Assembly: GCA_963740065.1 (NCBI GenBank)
Contig: CAVUCS010000001.1
Coordinates: 248,001-312,000, forward strand
Source of the DNA: DASVDE01 sp963740065
GTDB taxonomy: Bacteria > Actinomycetota > Thermoleophilia > Solirubrobacterales > 70-9
Direction of reading: 5' to 3'
Length of the DNA: 64,000 bases
Shown here: in pieces, positions 33,472-41,925 of the stretch
How the letters are laid out: the number at the start of each line of letters is the position of its first letter
How positions within the stretch are numbered: the stretch's first letter is position 1
Position numbers and translations under genes: made by a program
Notes under the pieces: model-generated
What the model was told of the DNA's origin: nothing
What the model saw: only the letters and a program-made list of their open reading frames with translations
Databases searched by the model: none

Positions 33472-35931
33472 ATGGTCAGCGACATTCTCGTCACCGTCGC
33501 CGTCTTTGCCGCCGCCGCGTTCACCTTCCGCTCGGGCCTGACTCGGCCGGTCGGCGCTCGCGCCCCCTGGATAGTCCTCAGCGTAGGAATGCTGAGCTTC
33601 GCCTGGGGTTTCGTCTTTCTCTTCTTCCTACAGGGGCCGCCGACCGCGTTCCCGAGCACCGCCGACTACTTCTGGCTCGGCTTCTATCCATTCATGATCG
33701 CGGCGATCGTGTTGCTGGCTCGCGGGCAGAGGCGCTCGGACAGGTTGGGTATCTCTCTAGACGCCGCGATCATCGCGCTGACGGCCGCCGCATTCGGCTA
33801 CGAGCTGATCTTCAACGAGCTGGTCGATGTCGAGAAGGCCACCGCGCTAGTAGGCGGCCAGCTTTCCTACTCCGTCCTCGACCTCATCGTGCTGCTGATG
33901 CTTACCCTCATATGCGTACCCAGTCGCAGCCGGGTCGGCAAGGCCTATCTGGCGCTGGGAGTCGGCATGTTGTTAGTTCTCGCTGGCGATGTCCTAGTCC
34001 TCAGGCAGTTCGTTGGCGGCGCGTATGTCTCCGGCACCCTGCTGGACGCGACCTGGCCGACGGGGATGGTGGTCATCGCGGTGGCCTCGCGCCGAGGAAC
34101 CTCGCTCGAAGGGGTCGGGGCGCTGCGCGGGCCTGCGCTCTACGGCGCGCTCGTGCTCTCGTTCGCGCTTTCCTTCACGCTGCTAATCACGGAGTTGCTC
34201 CGGGATCGCAGCGTTGGCGTGATCGTCCTCGCCGCGATCGTGCCCTGCTTGATCCTGATCCGGCTGATCGCCTCGATGCGCGAGAACGAACGCTTGGCAC
34301 GGGACAACGAGGGGATCGTCAAGGCCGCCGGCGAGGGCATCTTTCGCAACGACATGAAGGGGCGGGTCACCTATGCGAACCCAGCGGCCCTGGGGATCCT
34401 CGGCTACACGCTCGGCGAGGTCCTCGGCCGGCGCTCTCATGAGCTCTTCCATCACACCCGGCCCAACGGCGCGCTTTATCCGGCGTCGGAGTGCCCCACA
34501 GCCGAATCGCTGACCGGGGGTGGGACGCACAGGGTCACCGATGAGCTTTTCTGGCACAAGGACGGCAGCTCGATCGCCGTCGACTACACCAGCGCGCCGA
34601 TTCGCGAGCGGGGCCGGATCGTCGGCGTCGTCACGGTCTTCGACGACGTCACCCGTCAGCGTCAGCTCAAAGAGCAACTTCGCCAACAGGCCGATCACGA
34701 CAGCCTTACCGGCCTCGTCAACCGGCGCCGCTTCTCCGAAGAGGTATCTGGACAGCTGCGATACGCGCAGCGGTACTCGCGTCCCGGCGTTTTGCTGCTG
34801 CTGGACATCGACTCCTTCAAGTTCGTCAACGACACCTACGGCCATCCGACGGGAGATCAGGTGCTCTGCGAGGTCGCCGCCGTCCTCGGCGCGACCGTCC
34901 GCGACACCGACGTAGTCGCCCGGATCGGCGGCGACGAGTTCGCCGTGCTGCTGCGCGAGGCGGATGAGAAAAGGGGATTGGAGGTCGCCGAGGGGTTGAT
35001 TGCCGCGATTCGATCGCAGTCGGAACCGGCGGTCGGCGCCAGCATTGGAATCGCCCCGTACGACGGGGACGGCAAGAGGACCCCGGACGAGCTGCTGGTC
35101 TCCGCCGACGTTGCCCTCTACGAGGCAAAGGAGGGGGGCGGTGAGACGGCAGTCCTCTTTCAAGGCCAACAGGGTCAAGCCTTGACCTGGGTGGAGCGGA
35201 TTCGCAGTGCCCTCGACGAGGGTCGGATGGTCGTCTACTCGCAGCCGATCGTCGATCTGCGTACCGGGGAGACCGCCCGCGAGGAATTGCTGATCAGGAT
35301 GCTCGATCCCCACGGCGACGCGATTCAGCCGGCCTCGTTCCTACCGGCGGCGGAGCGCTTCGGATTGATTCACGAGATCGACCTGCTGGCGCTCACCAAG
35401 GCGACGGAGCTTGTCCGTGGCGGCGCCTCTGTCGCGGTCAACGTCTCCGCCCTGTCGCTGGGCGATTCGCGCTACATGGAGACTTTGGAGGAAGCGATTG
35501 CTACCGGCCTCGACCCGGACCGGTTCAACTTCGAGATCACCGAGACCGCGGCGGTGGCGAACATGAGCGACGCGCAGGCCTTCGCGCGACGGATCAACGA
35601 GCTTGGCTGCAGCCTGGCTCTCGACGACTTCGGCACCGGCTTTAGTTCCTTCACCTACCTGAAGCACATCCCGGCGCAGTACCTGAAGATCGACTTCGAG
35701 TTCATCCGCGAACTGAAGCGCAATCCCGCCGATCAGCAGCTGGTCCAGGCGATCGTCTCCATCGCCCGCGGGTTGGGCCAGAAAACCGTCGCCGAGGGCG
35801 TGGAGGACGAGGACACGATGGCGCTCGTCCGCAAGCTCGGTGTCGACTTCGCGCAAGGGTTTGAGATTGGACGCCCTGCGCCCCCCAAAGATTCCACCTC
35901 CGCGTCACAGATTCGGCACTCCCACGTCTAG
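33472..35931 (+). CDS. membrane PAS-GGDEF-EAL c-di-GMP cyclase/phosphodiesterase
   Basis: ATG at 33472 gives 819 aa. An N-terminal sensor of about eight membrane helices (1-~265) is followed by a PAS domain (~280-395), a GGDEF domain and an EAL domain. GGDEF is intact (RIGGDEFAVL) with an inhibitory-site RDTD five residues before it. The EAL motif is the ELL variant (EELLIRM), with ITET, DDFGTGFSS, LKID and GVEDE kept. Both activities are possible. Coupled to the GT2 synthase, it probably controls exopolysaccharide. Confidence 0.92.
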   Translation: MVSDILVTVAVFAAAAFTFRSGLTRPVGARAPWIVLSVGMLSFAWGFVFLFFLQGPPTAFPSTADYFWLGFYPFMIAAIVLLARGQRRSDRLGISLDAAIIALTAAAFGYELIFNELVDVEKATALVGGQLSYSVLDLIVLLMLTLICVPSRSRVGKAYLALGVGMLLVLAGDVLVLRQFVGGAYVSGTLLDATWPTGMVVIAVASRRGTSLEGVGALRGPALYGALVLSFALSFTLLITELLRDRSVGVIVLAAIVPCLILIRLIASMRENERLARDNEGIVKAAGEGIFRNDMKGRVTYANPAALGILGYTLGEVLGRRSHELFHHTRPNGALYPASECPTAESLTGGGTHRVTDELFWHKDGSSIAVDYTSAPIRERGRIVGVVTVFDDVTRQRQLKEQLRQQADHDSLTGLVNRRRFSEEVSGQLRYAQRYSRPGVLLLLDIDSFKFVNDTYGHPTGDQVLCEVAAVLGATVRDTDVVARIGGDEFAVLLREADEKRGLEVAEGLIAAIRSQSEPAVGASIGIAPYDGDGKRTPDELLVSADVALYEAKEGGGETAVLFQGQQGQALTWVERIRSALDEGRMVVYSQPIVDLRTGETAREELLIRMLDPHGDAIQPASFLPAAERFGLIHEIDLLALTKATELVRGGASVAVNVSALSLGDSRYMETLEEAIATGLDPDRFNFEITETAAVANMSDAQAFARRINELGCSLALDDFGTGFSSFTYLKHIPAQYLKIDFEFIRELKRNPADQQLVQAIVSIARGLGQKTVAEGVEDEDTMALVRKLGVDFAQGFEIGRPAPPKDSTSASQIRHSHV

Positions 35932-35988
35932 ATCCGTCACGCGCGGCCGCCGAGCATCGGTCCCGCAAACCGCGACAAGGAGGCTTCG

Positions 35989-36165
35989 ATGATCTACGCG
36001 TTGATGGGGTACCTGCACGCCGCTGCCGGACAGAGGGTGCGGGCGATCCGCGACCTCGCCGAGGGCGAGCGGGGACAGGGCACGGTCGAGTACGTTGGCC
36101 TGATCCTGCTCGTCTCCCTGCTGATGGTGGGAATGGTGGCGGCGATGAAAGGTTTCAATAGTTAG
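35989..36165 (+). CDS. Flp/Tad-type pilin, C-terminus replaced by integration
   Basis: ATG at 35989 with AAGGAGG ribosome-binding site; 58 aa. The pilin signature GQGTVEYVGLILLVSLL (Gly before a hydrophobic helix with Glu at +5) is clear. After MKGFN the frame hits a stop within two codons. The missing 25 residues (GKQGTELADV... ending KVTFK) are found at 43893-43971 beyond the integrative element. The gene is therefore split, leaving a shortened pilin that may or may not assemble. Confidence 0.85.
   Translation: MIYALMGYLHAAAGQRVRAIRDLAEGERGQGTVEYVGLILLVSLLMVGMVAAMKGFNS
36097..36158 (+). repeat. left attachment repeat (attL), 62 bp
   Basis: Starts GGCCTGATCC and ends AAAGGTTTCAA, identical over 62 bases to 43831-43892. 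The bases just outside differ on both sides (T/C on the left, T/C on the right), which sets the limits. It codes for the pilin membrane helix. Confidence 0.85.
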
Positions 36166-36234
36166 TTGAATAAGGCCCGATACTATATATCGAGTCGGAT
36201 GGGGAGTGCGGAGTCACGCACCAGCCGAATAACG

Positions 36235-36927
36235 TCAGCCAGTCTCGAACCACTCCTCCCAGGCGACGTCAGGTAGGGACGCCACATATTTGGCCAGAGC
36301 TGCACGCGCGAATTGCAGATACAGGGCGATGTGCGTTGAGATCTGCTGGACGAACTCGCCGAGTGCAGTCGTGTCGCCGCCTGGAAACGTCAGCTCGACG
36401 GCGATGTCGTCAGCGAACAAGGCCCTAAAGCCGGTAATCGGCGGGGTCTTGTCCCGTATCTGGCCGATGGTTCCCTCCTCGGCATGGGTCCTTATTGCCT
36501 GTCGCAACTGCTCGTAGGCGCCGGCCTCGTCGTGCAGCAAGTCGCCGTAATGAGAGGAGTTATTGCGGGAGCGCTCGATTTGCTCGGCGAATTCGCCGTT
36601 TTCGCCCTTAGCAATGGCCAGAAGAGCGCGGTAGGCACTTTGGTCTGGTTGATCCAGCGCCGCAATGAACTCTCGAATATCTTCGAATCGATCAGCCTTG
36701 CGCAGGAAGGTCGCGATTTCGAATAAGTGTGCGCCCGCGAGGCGAGCAAGGTAGATGTGTTCATAGTCCTCTGAAGCGACTTTCCCCTCCAGTTTCGGCA
36801 CCAGCCAGCGGTTTACGAGGAGTAGGTCGTTTAAAGCCATTAGGCAGCCCACCATCCACCGCGCCAGACGCGAATCAGGGGGAAACGCTTCGTCAATTTT
36901 GAACTCGATGCCATCGCGCTCGGTCAT
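36235..36927 (-). CDS. possible HEPN-domain protein, 230 aa
   Basis: A mostly helical soluble protein. Residues 121-126 read RNNSSH, matching the HEPN nuclease motif (Arg, polar residue, three residues, His) between predicted helices. Other parts are not recognised. HEPN proteins are often RNA-cutting toxins or phage-defence effectors; that is inference here. It is divergent from the DUF2971 gene, first cargo gene after attL. Confidence 0.55.
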   Translation of the reverse strand: MTERDGIEFKIDEAFPPDSRLARWMVGCLMALNDLLLVNRWLVPKLEGKVASEDYEHIYLARLAGAHLFEIATFLRKADRFEDIREFIAALDQPDQSAYRALLAIAKGENGEFAEQIERSRNNSSHYGDLLHDEAGAYEQLRQAIRTHAEEGTIGQIRDKTPPITGFRALFADDIAVELTFPGGDTTALGEFVQQISTHIALYLQFARAALAKYVASLPDVAWEEWFETG

Positions 36928-36995
36928 TCGATCCGAGCCTATACAGCGAGCCTGCGCCCCGAGTTCGCGCCGCTACGGGTCCTAGCATCAACGCA

Positions 36996-37880
36996 GTGAC
37001 GATCGACCTAGACACGTCGGAGTGTTTCTTCCACTACACGACGCGGGAAGCCGCCTTTGAGCACATCCTGCCGACCCAGCGGTTGCGATTCTCAACCTAC
37101 GAACAGATGCGCGACCCGCTGGAGAGCCGACCCTGGCAGTTCACCGGCGCGTGGTTCGTGAATCCCGAGAATCCCCACCTCGGCGAGACACAGCTCTTCA
37201 GCTTCTACCAGGGCTCGCACGGGGTCTTCCGACTCGCCCATCTCCTCGCCCTCACGGTGGACGCGGAGGGATATGCCTCGAATGCCGAGCATTTCGCTAA
37301 GGGTTGGTCGCGGGCCCGGATGTGGGAGCAGTACGCCGAGAACCACGCGGGCGTCTGCCTTGTCTTCAATCAGGAGCGACTGAAGGCAAATCTCGCGGCG
37401 GACCTTGAGAGCCAGCTTGGCATTCGTCCATATAACCGACACGTCGAATACAGCCAGACTGGGGGCGAGAGTTACATCAACCTGCCGCTCGGGCAGTTCC
37501 CCGAGGAGATTGACGATGCCTTCGTCCAGCAGTACATCGAGATGCACAACGACGAGTTGTTCTTTCAGAAGACGCTCGATTGGCAGACCGAGCACGAGTA
37601 CCGCTTCGTGACCACGGCCTCGCCGGACTCGCCGCTTCACGCCGACTATGGCGACGCGCTTGTGGGAATCGTCGTCGGCTGGAAAATCCCCGACTGGGAG
37701 CGCCCAGCTGCCATCGAGGCGGCGCACGCGGTCGGCATCGAGCCGGTCGAAATGAACTGGAACATGGGCCGACCGGTGCCGGTGCCATTTAGGACGCGAT
37801 CACGTGAGGAGCGCGAGCAGATCGAGGCGAACTTTCGAACGCCTCCACGAGTTGATCCGCCTCGCTCTTCTTCTCCATAG
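36996..37880 (+). CDS. DUF2971 family protein
   Basis: GTG at 36996 gives 294 aa. FFHYTTREAAFEHILPTQRL at the start and RMWEQYAENHAGVCLVF in the middle are typical of DUF2971, with HEYRFVTTA near the end of the domain. Function unknown; such proteins are common in variable genomic islands. It shares a 69-bp divergent promoter region with the HEPN-like gene. Confidence 0.75.
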   Translation: MTIDLDTSECFFHYTTREAAFEHILPTQRLRFSTYEQMRDPLESRPWQFTGAWFVNPENPHLGETQLFSFYQGSHGVFRLAHLLALTVDAEGYASNAEHFAKGWSRARMWEQYAENHAGVCLVFNQERLKANLAADLESQLGIRPYNRHVEYSQTGGESYINLPLGQFPEEIDDAFVQQYIEMHNDELFFQKTLDWQTEHEYRFVTTASPDSPLHADYGDALVGIVVGWKIPDWERPAAIEAAHAVGIEPVEMNWNMGRPVPVPFRTRSREEREQIEANFRTPPRVDPPRSSSP

Positions 37881-37971
37881 GGCAGGCCAGCCCGTCTCGT
37901 GAGGGCCGGGCGATGCGATATCAAGCGGCTGCGCGTGAGCGAGGCTGTAACGCAGGTTTACAATGCTTGGC

Positions 37972-38193
37972 ATGGCAACTGCCATCAAGAAGCTCGATCT
38001 GACGATCGGCGAGTTGGTCGAAGTCGGTGGCCGCCGCTACGAGGTCGTGCCGGATCGAGAAGGCGGCTTGACGCTTGAGCCGCCGATCACGCCGATCTCC
38101 GAGCTGTACGCAGAGCGGGGTTGGGAACCTGCCTCAGAGGAGGACTTTGAGCGGCTGACCGCCGACGACGCGCCCGCCGACGGCGAAGGCTAA
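37972..38193 (+). CDS. small acidic protein, 73 aa
   Basis: ATG at 37972 (MATAIKKLDLTIGELVEVG), or ATG 37963. The N-terminus looks like a short beta module (GRRYEVVPDREGGLTLEPP) and the C-terminus is acidic (SEEDFERLTADDAP). It is 79 bp upstream of the next same-strand gene. The small acidic then larger basic order resembles a toxin-antitoxin pair, but no family match is claimed. Confidence 0.45.
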   Translation: MATAIKKLDLTIGELVEVGGRRYEVVPDREGGLTLEPPITPISELYAERGWEPASEEDFERLTADDAPADGEG

Positions 38194-38272
38194 ACACTGC
38201 TTCGTCGCCGTTTCCTGGGTGGCCTGAAAGTCCGTCTGGGGTGGGGGTGCACTCTCCCCGTATCGTGAGGGC

Positions 38273-38671
38273 ATGGCTCCTTCCGAGAAGAATCTGCCGC
38301 CCGCCGCACTGATCTTCGGCGCCAAGGAGTGGGCCGAGGAGGTCGAGCGCTACGAGGTCTCTGCGATCGCTCGGGTGAGGGCAGAAAGCGCTCGCAGGGA
38401 AGTCGAGACTGGAGAAAGCAAGCTCGTCTGGCGACCGTGCGAAGTCGCAGGTGACGATGGCACGCGACTCCCAGGATGCCGCAAGCTCTACATCCCGCTT
38501 GGTCGTGAAGGAGCCTCTGGCGCCCCTTATGGCTTTGTCTTCCAACTGGCCAAGACGCCCGACGGCCTCGTTTGGAACTTCATCTCCTTCGGCGAGCGCC
38601 ACCCGGGCAACCCCCGGAGTCGCAGCGTTTACGAGCGCGCCCACAAGCGCCTCCACGGTCGCTATCCGTAG
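38273..38671 (+). CDS. hypothetical basic protein, 132 aa
   Basis: ATG at 38273. A compact soluble domain with LYIPLGREG, YGFVFQLAKTPDGLVWNFIS and a basic C-terminus SVYERAHKRLHGRYP. No family recognised. It follows the small acidic gene in the same direction; the pair may be functionally linked. Confidence 0.5.
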   Translation: MAPSEKNLPPAALIFGAKEWAEEVERYEVSAIARVRAESARREVETGESKLVWRPCEVAGDDGTRLPGCRKLYIPLGREGASGAPYGFVFQLAKTPDGLVWNFISFGERHPGNPRSRSVYERAHKRLHGRYP

Positions 38672-38792
38672 TCCGTCATTCCGTCGAAGCCTCGGGACCG
38701 TCTAGCCTGTCGAGTAGATGGCGCAGGAACTCGCATCGCGCCGAGGATGGCGACTTGCGCTGCGGCACAAGGGTTTTACATGGCCGTGCTCC

Positions 38793-39254
38793 TCAACTTG
38801 GCCAGATTCGTGAGCCGATCGACTTGAACTGGCTGACCGCGAGCGAACCTCGCTCGTTTCGCGCCTTCGAACCGGGCTTCGTGAGAGCCGCCGTCACTGC
38901 CCGACGATCAGCTTCATAGATCGCGGTCGGTTCATAGTGCTCATCGAGGAGGACGAGAAGGACTGCGTCCCACTTCTTTTTGAGGTTGATGCCCCCGACG
39001 CGCTGGCTGGCCTTTGAGGAGTGGGTAAGGCAACGACCCTTGATCTGCAGCAGCTCGTCTCTTCCCTTCGCTTTGCGGACCGCGTCATATCCAGCTTGAC
39101 GCGCCGGTGAGAGCTTGACCTTCAAGATGCGAGCGGCCTCGTACTCCGCGATCTCCGCGGTAACCCCAAGCGGCTTCCCTGTCAGCTCGTAGTACTCGCG
39201 CGCCAGCGGCTTCACTTTGCGCAGTAGCTCAAAGACTCGTTTTGATGACGCCAC
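38793..39254 (-). CDS. DUF6998-like protein, possible restriction-type nuclease fold
   Basis: A 153-aa protein with GKPLGVTAEIAEYEAARIL, RDELLQIKGRCLTHSSKAS, KKWDAVLLVLLDEHYEPTAI and KARNERGSLAV. From memory this matches DUF6998. The order Glu, then Q-x-K (LQIKGR), then a Trp-Asp strand resembles PD-(D/E)XK enzymes, so a DNA-cutting role is possible but unproven. Confidence 0.6.
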   Translation of the reverse strand: MASSKRVFELLRKVKPLAREYYELTGKPLGVTAEIAEYEAARILKVKLSPARQAGYDAVRKAKGRDELLQIKGRCLTHSSKASQRVGGINLKKKWDAVLLVLLDEHYEPTAIYEADRRAVTAALTKPGSKARNERGSLAVSQFKSIGSRIWPS

Positions 39255-39299
39255 ACGCAGCCGAATAATTCCTCAGTATCATCGGAGGGGTTGCAGGGG

Positions 39300-40283
39300 T
39301 TGACCAAGCATAGGCTGGCACTGTCGTTGATCGCTGTCCTGGCATCGGCGAGCTTGTTGCTGGCTGCCAAGCCCGCCGCCGCAGCGGACAGCTTGAGAAT
39401 GCAGGCGCTCTTGAATCCTGATGGCACCGGCTTCCTCGGTGTGAACAACCCCAGTGACCCGATGACTTGGGAAGCGTGCTCATCCATTCTGGCGGACTGC
39501 ATGCCTTTTGGATCTGGCGGAACACTCAACACTGAGAACGCCAAGCCCGAGACTGTCTTTCGCGTCACCGGCGGTAACGGCTCTACAGGGCTCAGTCCAA
39601 TCTGGCATGGCAACGTTGTGTCCCTCTCACCGCCCTCGGTCAAGGGAGTCGTCCGCGCCAACGAGTTGGTGACACCGACGCCCGGACAGTGGCAGGGCGA
39701 CTGGGAAGGGGGCGGAGACTTCCTGCAGCTTGCAGCTTGCCGCAGGCGTGACGGAACCCGGTGCACGACGCTCATCGATGATCACTACCCGGGCTCTTGT
39801 CGGAATAGCGCAGCGGTCATCGACCCCGCATTCATCGGCGACTTCCTGCGCGTTGCCGACCAAAGGCGTGGTGCAGGACCGCACTACACGTTGCGGTACG
39901 CGTCCGGGTCTCCTTATGCGGCCAGGGGCGGAGTCTGGGAGGCATCCCCCGTCACCTCAGTCGCCGTAATGGGACGCATCGCAGCGGCCACCAGGCCGCG
40001 TACAGAGAGATGCGGCTTCCCGCCCTTGAACCGCGTGTCGATCTCGAAGAAGGGCGTTGCCAAAGTCCAATGCGGACTCGGCTGTCGCGCTGTATTGATC
40101 GCGAAGCGAGGTCGACGAAGGGCACATGTCGTACGCAGGGCAGCCTCCTGGCGAACGTACAGACATCCGATGACCCTGCGGCTCTCGCGCAGATCGATGG
40201 TGCGCCTAGGGCAGGGGCGAGCCCGGATGATCGTCAAGATCGATGGCAGGCGCGTAGCACGCCGAACCGTACTGCTCGGCTAG
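39300..40283 (+). CDS. secreted protein of unknown function, 327 aa
   Basis: TTG at 39300, ten bases after GGAGGGG, begins MTKHRLALSLIAVLASASLL with AKPAAAADS, a Sec signal peptide cut after AAA. The mature part has several cysteines (EACSSILADC, AACRRRDGTRC, QCGLGCRAVL) and a very basic C-terminus. No family recognised. Export with disulfides suggests a surface or secreted role. Confidence 0.6.
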   Translation: MTKHRLALSLIAVLASASLLLAAKPAAAADSLRMQALLNPDGTGFLGVNNPSDPMTWEACSSILADCMPFGSGGTLNTENAKPETVFRVTGGNGSTGLSPIWHGNVVSLSPPSVKGVVRANELVTPTPGQWQGDWEGGGDFLQLAACRRRDGTRCTTLIDDHYPGSCRNSAAVIDPAFIGDFLRVADQRRGAGPHYTLRYASGSPYAARGGVWEASPVTSVAVMGRIAAATRPRTERCGFPPLNRVSISKKGVAKVQCGLGCRAVLIAKRGRRRAHVVRRAASWRTYRHPMTLRLSRRSMVRLGQGRARMIVKIDGRRVARRTVLLG

Positions 40284-40349
40284 GCCGCTTTCACGTTTTA
40301 TCGTTGACTTCCACCCTGCAGCGACCCCTGGTCAGGTCAGCTCCCTCAG

Positions 40350-40464
40350 CCGACCTACCTGCACCCAAGCGCGTCGCCGGGCGGCCGTCAACCCCCTTCG
40401 GGGGTCGGGCGCGAAGCGCCCTTGACTGCCGCCCGGCGACGCGCTACCGCTCGGGGTAGGTCGG
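40350..40464. repeat. nested hairpin structure in the island
   Basis: The outer 10-bp stem CCGACCTACC (40350-40359) pairs with 40455-40464. A second stem of 18 perfect pairs (40368-40385 with 40428-40445) continues past one mismatch for five pairs (GTCAA/TTGAC). Its apex has two hairpins, CCCCC-TTC-GGGGG (40392-40404) and GGGCG-CGAAG-CGCCC (40407-40421). As DNA it could extrude a cruciform; as RNA it would be very stable. Confidence 0.7.
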
Positions 40465-40569
40465 CGGGCCGACCACCCCGAGGAGCCGGCCGCAGGGTGG
40501 ACGGGGCCGTGGACGCGAGCCGTGAATCAGCGGTCCACCCCAGTGCCCCTTGCCTGAGCGGCTGGGAGC

Positions 40570-40650
40570 GCATCCCGGCAGCCGACCACGCCCACACACC
40601 ATGGAGAGAGGTATCAGGTGGTGTGCGGTCGTGGTCGGCTGCCGGGATGC
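40570..40650. repeat. long interrupted inverted repeat in the island
   Basis: Arms 40570-40590 and 40630-40650 are perfect over 21 bp and continue after a small bulge as CACACC/GGTGTG. The spacer is about 20 bases. It lies between the nested hairpins and the G-rich tract. Confidence 0.75.
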
Positions 40651-40918
40651 GGGTAGGGCCGGGACGGGCGGTGGCGGGGGTGGACGCGGGATCGGTGCGG
40701 AGGGACCGGGAAGACCGGGAACGGGAGGGAGGACGGAAGGGGGATAGGATGGGAGGGAGAGAAGCCGCGGAGAGTAGAAGTGGGGGTGCAAGGAAAGGGG
40801 GGGCGAAAAGGGCGGGGGCTACGTCTATAGGAGAGATGGAAGTCGTGAGTCAGAAGCGAAGCGGTCGAGTTAGTCGGGCCGAGAGCTGCGCAGGGATCGA
40901 GACCGGGAGCTGGTCCGC

Positions 40919-41545
40919 TTGGTCGGCCGTCATGGGCTGATGAGCGTCGAGCAGGCGATGGCAGCGATGAGAGTCGGCCGCACCGCCACCTACCGCCGGG
41001 CTGCCTCCTGTATCGAGGCGGGACTCCTGGAGCGCCTCGACATCCTGCGCTCCGAGCCGGGTCTCCTGCGCGCGACCCGCGAGGGCCTGCGCTACGCCGG
41101 TCTCGGCATGGCGGTGGCGAGAGTCTCGCCCGGCGCCGTCGACCACATGCTGCGCTGCAGCGCCGTGGCGCTCAAGGCCGCCGCCCACTACGGGCCCGAC
41201 CGCGTCCTCAGCGAGCGCGAGATCGCCGTAGCGGAGGCGATCGAAGGCGACCGCTGGCCAGCGCCCCGCTTGAGGCACGACGCGGCGCCCAGCGCTTTCA
41301 CCGCGCCGACATCGCGGTGTTGAGCGAAAAGGGCACGATCGCGATCGAGGTCGAGCTGACGCCGAAGTCGCCGCGGCGCCTCGCGTACCTGATCCGCGCC
41401 TGGCGCCGCGCAATCGCCACCTGGCGCGCTCGCCGAGGTCCACTACCTCTGCGAGCCCGGCCAGACCCGCCGCGCGGTCGAGCGGGCGGTGGCCAATGTT
41501 CGGGCCGAGCAGTTCATCGTGATCGGCGAGGCGCCGGAGCGATGA
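40919..41545 (+). pseudogene. replication-relaxation-like protein, broken by two frameshifts
   Basis: The N-terminal frame (TTG 40919 or ATG 40940 to ~41283) is a winged-helix part with ATYRRAASCIEAGLLERLD and LRATREGLRYAGL. After a frame change it reads QRFHRADIAVLSEKGTIAIE and VELTPKSPRRLAYLIRAWRR. After a second change near 41425 it reads LAEVHYLCEPGQTRRAVERA to TGA at 41543. Order and motifs fit the Replic_Relax family of plasmids and conjugative elements. An in-frame stop lies shortly upstream, so the N-terminus may be lost too. Confidence 0.65.
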
Positions 41546-41784
41546 GCGCAACCGAAGAGCGGATCGGCCCGGCCCTGCGGCAGTTGCCGGCGAGCGCGCG
41601 GCGGGCGGTCGCCGAGAAGGCCGCCGAGCGATCGGGGCAGATCGCGCGGGACCAGTTCGCCCGGACCTTCGCCGACGTCCTTTCCGGGCGCTTCGGCGGG
41701 CAATGGTCCGTCGAGTGGGAGCGTGCGGATGGTTCTTGGGGGGAGAGTGATGGGGTTTTGCCTGGCTCTTCTCCCAGGCGCTGA
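41542..41784 (+). CDS. small hypothetical protein, 80 aa
   Basis: ATG at 41542 overlaps the replication-relaxation stop (ATGA), so translation is coupled. The protein is hydrophilic (SATEERIGPALRQLPASARR) with a Trp-rich end (GQWSVEWERADGSW). A short accessory of the upstream protein is possible; no family is recognised. Confidence 0.5.
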   Translation: MSATEERIGPALRQLPASARRAVAEKAAERSGQIARDQFARTFADVLSGRFGGQWSVEWERADGSWGESDGVLPGSSPRR

Positions 41785-41925
41785 AGTCGCCAAAGGACCG
41801 ATATTTCCTTGATCGCCCCAGTAGCCGGGCGTTCCCGCATCGCCGTTGCTTATGTAAGCGAACTCGCCCATAGCGTTCAACGGCAGCGCCAGCAACCAAT
41901 CACCACTTCGGGGTACCTTCTCGAA

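Larger units (their letters stand above)
40284..40918. other. gene-free, palindrome- and G-rich segment (candidate replication/transfer origin)
   Basis: About 630 bp with no convincing gene between the secreted-protein gene and the replication-relaxation-like gene. It holds, in order, a nested multi-stem structure (40350-40464), an interrupted 21-bp inverted repeat (40570-40650), and a G-rich, C-poor tract (40651-40815). This layout next to a replication-type gene is what an origin of replication or transfer would look like. Confidence 0.5.

Noticed and set aside
40422..40940. 172-residue frame across the palindromic and G-rich region
   Set aside because: Its Arg/Gly/Trp-rich composition follows from the repeats and G runs; no start signal or family. 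Treated as non-coding.
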